Assembly: GCA_965653225.1 (NCBI GenBank)
Contig: CBFGZI010000002.1
Span: 1 to 64,000 of the forward strand
Direction of reading: 5' to 3'
Length of the DNA stretch: 64,000 bases
From: JALZDI01 sp965653225
GTDB lineage: Bacteria > Actinomycetota > Actinomycetes > Propionibacteriales > Nocardioidaceae
The notes below the pieces were generated by a model that was not told where the DNA came from, searched no databases, and saw only the letters and a program-made list of their open reading frames with translations. The translations under genes were made by a program, and so were the position numbers. This document shows positions 43,258-50,116 of the stretch, in pieces. Position 1 is the stretch's first letter, and every line of letters starts with the position of its first letter.

Positions 43258-43298
43258 CCGCGAGGGCCGCGCCTGCCCGCTAGGCTCGGCCCTCGCGG
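43258..43298 (+). terminator. Terminator of sodN
   Basis: Perfect 12-bp arms 43258-43269 (CCGCGAGGGCCG) and 43287-43298 with a 17-nt loop, 9 bp after the sodN stop. There is no T tract. Confidence 0.7.
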
Positions 43299-43334
43299 AC
43301 CCGGCATCCCGTGCCCGGCCATCAGGAGCCTCGC

Positions 43335-43721
43335 ATGACCGAAGACCATCACGTCACCCTGACTATCCCTGCCGACGGCGCGTACCTGTCCATCCTGCGG
43401 ACGGCGACGGCCGGAGTCGCGGCACGGCTCGACTTCACCCTCGACGGCATCGAGGACCTCCGCATGGCCGTGGACGAGGCCTGCGCGCTGCTCCTCCCCC
43501 AGTCCAAGGCCGAGTCCAGCCTCATCTGCAACTTCGAGGTCGGCGCCGATGCCCTCACCATCGCCGTCACCGCGGAGTCGACCACGCCGAAGCCGCCCCG
43601 CCGCGACGGTTTCGCCTGGACGGTGCTGACCGCCCTCACCTCCGAGGTAGACGCCACCGTCGACGGGTCGTCGGTCACGCTCCGCCTCACCCGTGAACGC
43701 GAAGGGCACGAGCACCCGTGA
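43335..43721 (+). CDS. RsbW-like anti-sigma factor (degenerate HATPase)
   Basis: 128 residues with the GHKL fold of anti-sigma regulators: DGIEDLRMAVDEACALLL at about 39-56 is the N-box helix, with Asp where Asn is usual. The G1 box (DxGxG) that normally contacts ATP is missing; the region reads STTPKPPRRDGFAWTVLTAL. Kinase activity is therefore doubtful. ATG 43335 has GGAG at 7 nt. The sigma factor start overlaps the stop (GTGA), which makes a cognate pair very likely. Confidence 0.85.
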   Translation: MTEDHHVTLTIPADGAYLSILRTATAGVAARLDFTLDGIEDLRMAVDEACALLLPQSKAESSLICNFEVGADALTIAVTAESTTPKPPRRDGFAWTVLTALTSEVDATVDGSSVTLRLTREREGHEHP

Positions 43722-44548
43722 CCGGGCCGTTCGGGTCCGACGCGGACTCGATGGACACCGAAGACGCGTTCATCGAGGACGACGTCGACCTGCGTGTCGA
43801 CACCCGCGCACGCACGCGGGAGCTGTTCACCCGGCTGGCCGCGCTGTCGGAGGGCAAGGAGCAGGAGCAGGTGCGCAACGAGCTGGTGCAGCTGCACCTG
43901 CCGCTCGTCGACCACCTCGCGCGGCGCTTCCGCAACCGCGGTGAGCCGCTGGACGACCTGGTGCAGGTCGGCACCATCGGTCTGATCAAGTCCGTCGACC
44001 GCTTCCAGCTCGACCGCGGCGTGGAGTTCTCCACCTACGCCACCCCGACCGTGCTCGGCGAGATCAAGCGCTACTTCCGCGACAAGGGATGGGCGGTCCG
44101 CGTGCCGCGCCGGCTGCAGGAGCTGCGGCTGTCGCTGGCCACCGCCACCGCCGAGCTGACCCAGGAGTACGGCCGCTCCCCCACCGTCGCCGAGCTGGCC
44201 GAGCGGCTGAAGGTGAACGAGGAGGACATCCTCGAGGGGCTCGAGTCGGCCAACGCCTACAGCACCCTCTCCCTGGACGCTCCCGAGATCGGCGAGTCCG
44301 ACGGCGGCCAGAGCATGGCCGACTCGCTGGGCGCCGACGACGACGCGCTGGAGGGCGTGGACTACCGCGAGTCGCTCAAGCCGCTGCTGGCCAAGCTGGA
44401 CCCGCGGTCCAAGCACATCCTGATGCTCCGCTTCTTCCGGGGCATGACCCAGTCGCAGATCGCCGCCGAGGTCGGCATCTCGCAGATGCACGTGTCGCGC
44501 ATCCTCAGCCGGACCCTGGCCCAGCTGCGCGCGGGGCTGCTCGACTAG
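43718..44548 (+). CDS. SigB/SigF-family stress sigma factor
   Basis: 276 residues. Region 2 (VDHLARRFRNRGEPLDDLVQVGTIGLIKSVDRF) and ATPTVLGEIKRYFRDKGWAVRVPRR, region 3 (EYGRSPTVAELAERLKV), and region 4 with helix-turn-helix MTQSQIAAEVGISQMHVSRIL are complete. This is the SigB/F/G type used for general stress. Translation is coupled to the RsbW-like gene. Candidate target promoters with GGGTAY -10 elements lie before sodN and the DoxX gene in this window. Confidence 0.93.
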   Translation: MTGPFGSDADSMDTEDAFIEDDVDLRVDTRARTRELFTRLAALSEGKEQEQVRNELVQLHLPLVDHLARRFRNRGEPLDDLVQVGTIGLIKSVDRFQLDRGVEFSTYATPTVLGEIKRYFRDKGWAVRVPRRLQELRLSLATATAELTQEYGRSPTVAELAERLKVNEEDILEGLESANAYSTLSLDAPEIGESDGGQSMADSLGADDDALEGVDYRESLKPLLAKLDPRSKHILMLRFFRGMTQSQIAAEVGISQMHVSRILSRTLAQLRAGLLD

Positions 44549-44597
44549 CGGTCGTCGAAGTACCGGTTGCGGGTATACGCGCCAGGCGGCGAGCCGG

Positions 44598-45032
44598 CTA
44601 GGCCGCGTCCTGCATCTCGCGCTCGTCCTCCGGCTCCTCCGGGACCAGCGCTCGGGTCGCGCCCGGGGACAGCACCAGACCCAGGACCACGACCGCGGCC
44701 GCGATCAGCAGGACCCCGACCCAGCGCGTGGCGCCGGACAGGAAGCTCCACGCGACCAGCACCTGGATCAGCTGGGCCAGCACCACGGGTGCGCGGGCCC
44801 AGCGACGCGCCTGCACCAGACCTCGGGCGGACAGCAGCAGGCCGCAGCCGTAGAGCAGGAAGAAAACGGTGGTGGTCACGTCCATGAGCATGCGGCCGCG
44901 CTCGCTACCGAGCACGACCGAGGCGCCGACCGCCAGCAGCGTGAACGCCTCCAGCACGACCAGCACGGCCGCGACCACCAGGACGGGCACCCGGCGGGTG
45001 CGGGCAGGGACACGCTCGTCGGCGGAAGTCAC
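44598..45032 (-). CDS. Four-helix membrane protein of unknown function
   Basis: 144 residues with four predicted membrane helices (VLVVAAVLVVLEAFTLLAV; TTTVFFLLYGCGLLLSA; VVLAQLIQVLVAWSFL; VGVLLIAAAVVVLGLVL) and an acidic C-terminal tail (VPEEPEDEREMQ). No family is recognised with confidence. GTG 45032 is preceded by TAGGGT at 6 nt, pointing to a leaderless transcript. It is divergent from whiB1 and converges on the SigB-like gene. Confidence 0.7.
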   Translation of the reverse strand: MTSADERVPARTRRVPVLVVAAVLVVLEAFTLLAVGASVVLGSERGRMLMDVTTTVFFLLYGCGLLLSARGLVQARRWARAPVVLAQLIQVLVAWSFLSGATRWVGVLLIAAAVVVLGLVLSPGATRALVPEEPEDEREMQDAA

Positions 45033-45038
45033 AGGGGC

Positions 45039-45044
45039 ACCCTA
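45039..45044 (-). promoter_or_regulatory. Leaderless -10 element of the 44598 membrane-protein gene
   Basis: TAGGGT (within TATAGGGT) on the minus strand, 6 nt before the GTG start at 45032. Confidence 0.5.
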
Positions 45045-45102
45045 TAGGGCGTGTCCAGCCCCCCGGATGTACGATAAGCGGTCACCGGAGCCCGCAAAGA
45101 TA

Positions 45103-45126
45103 CGCTTGTGACAAAAGTGACAAGCG
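45103..45126. promoter_or_regulatory. Dyad with degenerate Crp-like core in the whiB1 upstream region
   Basis: Arms CGCTTGT (45103-45109) and ACAAGCG (45120-45126) flank a TGTGA-CAAAAG-TGACA core, one mismatch from the Crp consensus. It lies about 250 bp before whiB1 and 70 bp from the divergent gene, so it could serve either. The rest of 45127-45376 is non-coding. Confidence 0.4.
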
Positions 45127-45265
45127 CGTGGGGGTTGTAAAGGGCCCGATTCATTGCAACGATCGATTTTGCGTCCGACCCCATGCGTGCCACCCCCGCG
45201 TGGACGGGCGCAATCCACGCACTGTCGTGCTGACCACCCGTCAGCGGGATGTGTGCGGGGTACAT

Positions 45266-45281
45266 CGTGAAAGACTTCACG
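45266..45281. promoter_or_regulatory. Crp-like operator upstream of whiB1
   Basis: CGTGA-AAGACT-TCACG, extended by T/A to 7-bp perfect arms (45265-45282), lies about 95 bp before the whiB1 start. M. tuberculosis whiB1 is controlled by cAMP-Crp through two upstream sites, so an operator here is expected by synteny. The half-sites are identical to those before the B12 mutase gene. Confidence 0.6.
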
Positions 45282-45376
45282 AGCAGGACCGGCTCGCGCC
45301 GGGTCTGGCGTGTCGTCACGTCGCGTCGACGGTCGGATCGGCCACCGGCGCCAGCGTAAGACAAGGAGTTCACGCC

Positions 45377-45628
45377 ATGGATTGGCGCCACCGCTCCGCG
45401 TGCCTCGACGAGGACCCGGAGCTGTTCTTCCCGATCGGCAACACCGGTCCTGCCCTCCTACAGATCGAGGAGGCCAAGGCCGTCTGCCGGCGCTGCGACG
45501 TGCGCGAGCAGTGTCTCACCTGGGCACTCGAGGCGGGCCAGGACCACGGGGTCTGGGGTGGCCTCAGCGAGGACGAGCGCCGCGCTCTCAAGCGCCGGAA
45601 CGCCCGCGCGAGAATACGGTCCGCGTAG
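45377..45628 (+). CDS. whiB1: WhiB1-type iron-sulfur transcription regulator
   Basis: 83 residues. Cys9, Cys37, Cys40 and Cys46 are the 4Fe-4S ligands (CRRCDVREQCL), at the same positions as in M. tuberculosis WhiB1. GVWGG at 58-62 and the basic C-terminal KRRNARAR complete the family. WhiB1 binds the main sigma factor and responds to nitric oxide. AAGGAG 8 nt upstream supports ATG 45377. It faces pdtaS, as Rv3219 faces Rv3220c. An intrinsic terminator follows. Confidence 0.95.
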   Translation: MDWRHRSACLDEDPELFFPIGNTGPALLQIEEAKAVCRRCDVREQCLTWALEAGQDHGVWGGLSEDERRALKRRNARARIRSA

Positions 45629-45647
45629 GCCGCGCCGCCCCGGCCGG

Positions 45648-45669
45648 CCCCACCACACCCCCGGTGGGG
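45648..45669 (+). terminator. Intrinsic terminator between whiB1 and pdtaS
   Basis: A 7-bp stem CCCCACC/GGTGGGG with an 8-nt loop, followed by TCTTTC. The T-rich end is unusual in this window and makes this a good rho-independent terminator for whiB1. Confidence 0.65.
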
Positions 45670-45673
45670 TCTT

Positions 45674-47140
45674 TCATGTCCGTCCCGGCAGCGGGACGTG
45701 CAGGCTCATCCGGGCGCCGCCGTGCGGCGTGGCACCGTGGCTGAGCCGGCCGTACAGCTCCCCCTCCACCAGCGCGCGCACGATGGACAGGCCCAGGGTG
45801 CCGTCGGCTACGTCGAAGCCGGCCGGAAGGCCCGCTCCGGTGTCGTCGACGTCGACCCACAGGTCGTCATCCTGACGTCGCGCCCGCAGCGTGACCGTCC
45901 CGGCGCGCCCCCGCAACCCGTGCTCCACGGCGTTCTGCAGCAGCTCGGTGAGCACCATCGCCAGCGGGGTGGCGACCTCGCCGGTCAGGACGCCGAAGCT
46001 CCCCTCCCGATGGGTCTGCACCGGGCCGTCGGCCGAGGACACGTCACCCACCATCGCCCGCAGCCGGTCCGCGACGTCGTCGAAGTCCACGCTCTCGTCG
46101 AAGGTCTGCGACAGCGTGTCGTGCACGATCGCGATCGAGCCCACCCGGCGCACCGCCTCCTCCAGCGCGGCCCGTCCCTCCGGCCCCGGCAGCCGGCGCG
46201 CCTGCAGCCGCAGCAGCGCCGCCACCGTCTGCAGGTTGTTCTTCACCCGGTGGTGGATCTCCCGGATCGTCGCCTCCCTGGTGAGCAGCTCGCGCTCGCG
46301 TCGACGCAGCTCGGTCACGTCGCGGATCAGGACCAGCGCCCCCACGTGCACGTCGCCCTGCCGCAGCGGGATCGACCGCAGGATCAGGGTCGCCTCGGCG
46401 TTCTCGGCCTCCGCCTCGCGCGGCAGCCGACCCGACACCGCGGCCGTCACCGCCTCGTCGACCGGCTTGCCGGTGTCGGGCAGCAGGGAGGCCGTCAGGT
46501 CGCCGAGATGCTCGCCGAGCAGGTCGCCGGGGATGCCCATCCGGCGGTACGCCGACTGCGCGTTCGGGCTGGCGTAGGTGACCACGCCGGTGGGGTCCAG
46601 CCGGACGAAGCCGTCGCCGACCCGCGGTGAGTCGGACAGCTCGGAGCGCTCGCGCTGCACCGGGAAGAGCCCTTCGCTGATCATCTTCGCCAGGTCGGTC
46701 GCCGTCTGCAGGTAGGCCAGCTCCAGGCGGCTGGGGGTGCGAACGCCGAGCAGGTTGGTGTTGCGGGCGATCACGCCGAGCACGCGGTCGGCGCGTCGTA
46801 CGGGGATGGTCTCCACCCGCACGGGCACGTCGTCGCGCCACTCGGGGTCGCCCTCGCGCGCGATCCGGCCCTGGTCGTACGCCGCGTCCAGCAGCGGCCG
46901 CCGCTCGCGGGGCACGAAGGCGCCCACCAGGTCGTCGACGAACGCGGTCGGCCCGGTGGTCGGGCGCATCTGCGCGGCCGCCCAGAAGCCGTGCCCCTCC
47001 CGGTCCGGCACCCACAGCACCAGGTCGGCGAACGACAGGTCGGCGATGATCTGCCAGTCCGCCACCAGCAGGTGCAGCCAGTCGAGGTCGCCCTCACCCA
47101 GGTCGGTGTAGTGACGCACCACTTCGTTCATCGAGGGCAC
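45674..47140 (-). CDS. pdtaS: Cytosolic sensor histidine kinase PdtaS
   Basis: 488 residues without membrane helices. N-terminal GAF domain (about 20-155), PAS domain (about 175-280), then HisKA_2 with the phospho-acceptor His297 in IHHRVKNNLQTVAALLRLQARR, and an HATPase domain (VLTELLQNAVEHGL, DVDDTGAGLP, TLGLSIVRALV). This is the PdtaS architecture; its partner PdtaR (receiver-ANTAR) is not in the window. GTG 47140 has TAGGCT 6 nt upstream, so the leaderless start is preferred to the ATG at 47131. Confidence 0.92.
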   Translation of the reverse strand: MPSMNEVVRHYTDLGEGDLDWLHLLVADWQIIADLSFADLVLWVPDREGHGFWAAAQMRPTTGPTAFVDDLVGAFVPRERRPLLDAAYDQGRIAREGDPEWRDDVPVRVETIPVRRADRVLGVIARNTNLLGVRTPSRLELAYLQTATDLAKMISEGLFPVQRERSELSDSPRVGDGFVRLDPTGVVTYASPNAQSAYRRMGIPGDLLGEHLGDLTASLLPDTGKPVDEAVTAAVSGRLPREAEAENAEATLILRSIPLRQGDVHVGALVLIRDVTELRRRERELLTREATIREIHHRVKNNLQTVAALLRLQARRLPGPEGRAALEEAVRRVGSIAIVHDTLSQTFDESVDFDDVADRLRAMVGDVSSADGPVQTHREGSFGVLTGEVATPLAMVLTELLQNAVEHGLRGRAGTVTLRARRQDDDLWVDVDDTGAGLPAGFDVADGTLGLSIVRALVEGELYGRLSHGATPHGGARMSLHVPLPGRT

Positions 47141-47146
47141 ACCGCG

Positions 47147-47152
47147 AGCCTA
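47147..47152 (-). promoter_or_regulatory. Leaderless -10 element of pdtaS
   Basis: TAGGCT on the minus strand with 6 nt (CGCGGT) to the GTG at 47140. There is no ribosome-binding site, and this spacing decides the start codon. Confidence 0.5.
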
Positions 47153-47209
47153 ATCGGGCCCCACGGAGCGCCCCGGGCGGCACGAACGACGGTCTGACAT
47201 CATGTCCGC

Positions 47210-48112
47210 GTGCGCGGCGAGTTCTGGCAGCAGGTACTCGAGGGCGGCGCCCGCGTGCCCACGGACAAGCCGCTCGACGACCTCACGCACGAGCTGTTCG
47301 GGATGCTCGGCGACCCCGACCCGCAGATCCGCGACAACCTCGCCTACACCGTGCTGGCCACCTGGATCGGCGAGGGGGTGTACGACGACCTGCTCGCCGG
47401 CCTCGGCGACGGCTCCTGCGTCGGACTGCGCTCCGGCCTCGGCCTCGACGGCGACGACTCCGTGTTCCGCCGGTCGTTCTCGGCGCTGGTGCTGCGCGAG
47501 GTGGTCAGCCGCGCCAACATCACCGGCACGATCAGCCCGACCCACATGCTCACCTGGGGCGACCGGGCGATGACCTGGTTCACCCGCGAGAACGACCTGC
47601 GTGGCTTCGTCGCGGGCAAGGGATGGGCCCACAGCGTGGCCCACGGTTCGGACCTTCTGGGCCAGTTCGCCCGGTCGTTCCACTTCGGGATACACGAGCT
47701 GACCGTGCTGCTCGACGTGGTCGCCGACCGGGTGCTCACGCCGACCACCTACCGGATGCACTACGGCGAGGACGACCGGCTGGCGTACGCCGTGATGGCG
47801 GTGCTGCACCGCAACCTCGTCCCCGCCACCGTGGTCGAGCCGTGGATCACCCGGATCGGCTCGGCGCTGCGCGCGCCACGCGGCGTGGACGAGTGGCCCT
47901 GCCCGACCGCGTTCAACGCCCAGGCCTTCCTGCGCGCGCTGCACCTGCAGCTGGCCAGCGGAGTCCGTGGGCAGGACAATCCCGGCGACGAGGTGCTGTT
48001 CGCGACGCTTCCGCGCGAGCGCGCCAACCTGATCCTCACCATCGTCGAGACGCTGCGCGCCGCAGCGCCGTGGCTGTACCGGCAGCCGGCGCCACGCGCG
48101 GTCGAGTCGTAG
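47210..48112 (+). CDS. DUF2785 family protein
   Basis: 300 residues, all-helical. The DUF2785 marks are LGDPDPQIRDNLAYTVLATWI, FVAGKGWAHSVAHGSDLLGQ and the C-terminal RALHLQLASGVRG. Function unknown. The conserved GWAHSVAHG may be a metal or active site, but this is a guess. GTG 47210 has no clear ribosome-binding site; CATCAT 6 nt upstream is a weak leaderless -10. It diverges from pdtaS. Confidence 0.8.
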   Translation: MRGEFWQQVLEGGARVPTDKPLDDLTHELFGMLGDPDPQIRDNLAYTVLATWIGEGVYDDLLAGLGDGSCVGLRSGLGLDGDDSVFRRSFSALVLREVVSRANITGTISPTHMLTWGDRAMTWFTRENDLRGFVAGKGWAHSVAHGSDLLGQFARSFHFGIHELTVLLDVVADRVLTPTTYRMHYGEDDRLAYAVMAVLHRNLVPATVVEPWITRIGSALRAPRGVDEWPCPTAFNAQAFLRALHLQLASGVRGQDNPGDEVLFATLPRERANLILTIVETLRAAAPWLYRQPAPRAVES

Positions 48113-48184
48113 TCAAGCGGCGGGGTCGTTCGATAACGTCTGAACGCTTCGGGGGGGACGGCACGTCTGAACAGGAGAACAATC

Positions 48185-48433
48185 ATGGCCGAACCGCCTC
48201 GTAGCACCCGAAACCCGGGGGTCTACTGGATCGTAGGCGTGCTGCTGCTCATCGCGATCGTGATGCCGTTGTTGGTGCCTTTGTACGCAAAAGAGGAGCC
48301 TACGTTCGTCGGTTTCCCGTTCTTCTTCTGGTACCAGTTCCTGTGGATCCCGCTCGCGGCGTTGATCACCACGATTTGTTATCGAATCGTGAGCCGGCAG
48401 GAGCGCCGCGACCGTCGGGCGGGTGACCGCTGA
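48185..48433 (+). CDS. DUF3311 small membrane protein (permease partner)
   Basis: 82 residues with two membrane helices (VYWIVGVLLLIAIVMPLLVPLY; FFWYQFLWIPLAALITTICYRIV). The FFFWYQFLWIP core marks DUF3311, which is typically encoded just before sodium:solute symporters of the MctP type and is thought to support them. AGGAGA precedes ATG 48185. The stop overlaps the mctP start by one base (TGATG). Confidence 0.9.
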   Translation: MAEPPRSTRNPGVYWIVGVLLLIAIVMPLLVPLYAKEEPTFVGFPFFFWYQFLWIPLAALITTICYRIVSRQERRDRRAGDR

Positions 48434-50082
48434 TGGACACCATCACGCTCGCCGTATTCCTGTTCTTCTTCCTGCTCGTCACCGTTCTCGGCTTCGTCGC
48501 CGCGCGGTGGCGCCGTTCCGGTCAGCTCGACAGCCTCGACGAGTGGGGCCTGGGCGGCCGAGGCTTCGGCGTCTTCATCACGTGGTTCCTGCTCGGCGGC
48601 GACCTCTACACCGCCTACACCTTCATCGCCGTGCCTGCGCTGCTGTACGCCGGCAGCGCCGTCGGGTTCTTCGCGGTGCCCTACACGATCATCGTCTACC
48701 CGATCATCTTCATCTTCCTGCCGCGGCTGTGGTCGGTCTCGCACCGGCACGGCTACGTCACGCCGGCCGACTTCGTCCGCGGGCGCTACGACTCCAAGGG
48801 CCTTTCGCTTGCGGTCGCGTTGACCGGCATCCTCGCCACGATGCCCTACATCGCGCTGCAGCTGATCGGCATCCAGGTCGTGCTCGAGGTGATGGGCCTC
48901 GGCGGCAGCGACAGCTCGTCGCTGCTGGTCAAGGACCTGCCGCTGTTGGTCGCGTTCGTGATTCTCGCGGCCTACACCTACACCTCCGGGCTGCGCGCAC
49001 CGGCACTGATCGCGTTCGTCAAGGACACGCTGATCTACATCGTCATCCTGGTCGCGGTGATCTACCTGCCGCTGAAGCTCGGCGGCTGGGACGTGGTGTT
49101 CTCGGCGGCGGAGAAGAAGTTCGCCACCGCGACGCTGGACACCGACGCGATGTTCCCCTCGAGCACGCTGTACTGGGCCTACGCCTCGCTCGCCCTCGGG
49201 TCGGCGCTGGCGCTGTTCATGTACCCGCACTCGGTCACGGGTGTGCTGTCCAGCAGCAGCCGCAACGTCATCCGGCGCAACGCGTCGCTGCTGCCGGCGT
49301 ACTCCTTCCTGCTGGGTCTGCTGGCGCTGCTCGGCTTCGTGGCGATCGCCGCGGGCATCGACGCGAGCGACAACGCCCAGCTGGCGATCCCGCTGCTGTT
49401 CGAGAAGATGTTCCCGGGCTGGTTCGCCGGCGTCGCGTTCGCCGCGATCGCCATCGGGGCACTGGTGCCGGCGGCCATCATGTCGATCGCCGCGGCGAAC
49501 CTGTTCACCCGCAACATCTACAAGGCCTTCATGAAGCCGGACGCCACGCATGCGCAGGAGGCGGCGGTCTCCAAGATCGTGTCGCTGGTGGTGAAGTTCG
49601 GCGCGCTGGTGTTCGCACTGATCCCCGCGCTCGCCCAGACCGCCATCAACCTGCAGCTGCTGGGCGGCATCTGGATCCTGCAGACCCTGCCGGCCATCGT
49701 GATCGGGCTGTACACGCGGTGGATGCACCGCTGGGCGCTGCTCATCGGATGGGCGGTCAGCATGCTGTACGGCACCTGGATCGCCTACCTGCAGCCCTCC
49801 CCGACCGACCCGACGATCACGCACTTCGGGAGCCCGATCGCCCTGGTCGGCGAGAACCCGCTCAGCAGCGACCCGACGGCCGTGCTTCCGATACCGGTGC
49901 TGAACGAGGCGTACGGCTACATCGCGCTGACCGCGCTCGTGATCAACCTCGTGGTCGCCGTGGTTCTGACGGTGGTCTTCCGGGTGGTCCGGGCCCCCGC
50001 CGGCGTGGACCACACGGTCCCCGAGGACTACAAGGCCGAGGCCGGCGAGGAGGGCGTGAAGCCGCTTCCCGAGCCGGTGTGA
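48433..50082 (+). CDS. mctP: Sodium:solute symporter family monocarboxylate permease
   Basis: 549 residues, about 13 membrane helices. LGGRGFGVFITWFLLGGDLYTAYTF at the N-terminus is the hallmark of the MctP/YhjB branch; GFVAIAAGIDASDNAQ and IAIGALVPAAIMSIAAANLFTRNIY are conserved further on. Characterised members carry pyruvate, lactate, acetate or alanine. Translation is coupled to DUF3311. A ThDP enzyme that may use pyruvate follows 34 bp later. Confidence 0.88.
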   Translation: MDTITLAVFLFFFLLVTVLGFVAARWRRSGQLDSLDEWGLGGRGFGVFITWFLLGGDLYTAYTFIAVPALLYAGSAVGFFAVPYTIIVYPIIFIFLPRLWSVSHRHGYVTPADFVRGRYDSKGLSLAVALTGILATMPYIALQLIGIQVVLEVMGLGGSDSSSLLVKDLPLLVAFVILAAYTYTSGLRAPALIAFVKDTLIYIVILVAVIYLPLKLGGWDVVFSAAEKKFATATLDTDAMFPSSTLYWAYASLALGSALALFMYPHSVTGVLSSSSRNVIRRNASLLPAYSFLLGLLALLGFVAIAAGIDASDNAQLAIPLLFEKMFPGWFAGVAFAAIAIGALVPAAIMSIAAANLFTRNIYKAFMKPDATHAQEAAVSKIVSLVVKFGALVFALIPALAQTAINLQLLGGIWILQTLPAIVIGLYTRWMHRWALLIGWAVSMLYGTWIAYLQPSPTDPTITHFGSPIALVGENPLSSDPTAVLPIPVLNEAYGYIALTALVINLVVAVVLTVVFRVVRAPAGVDHTVPEDYKAEAGEEGVKPLPEPV

Positions 50083-50094
50083 CCAGCGTCTGGC

Positions 50095-50110
50095 TACCTG
50101 TAGGTAACCT
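50095..50110 (+). promoter_or_regulatory. Leaderless -10 and overlapping dyad of the ThDP enzyme gene
   Basis: TAACCT (50105-50110) lies 6 nt before ATG 50117. A dyad TACCT-GT-AGGTA (50095-50106) overlaps its first bases and could be a repressor site. The element lies 13 bp past the mctP stop, so the gene may have its own promoter. Confidence 0.45.
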
Positions 50111-50116
50111 CGGCGC

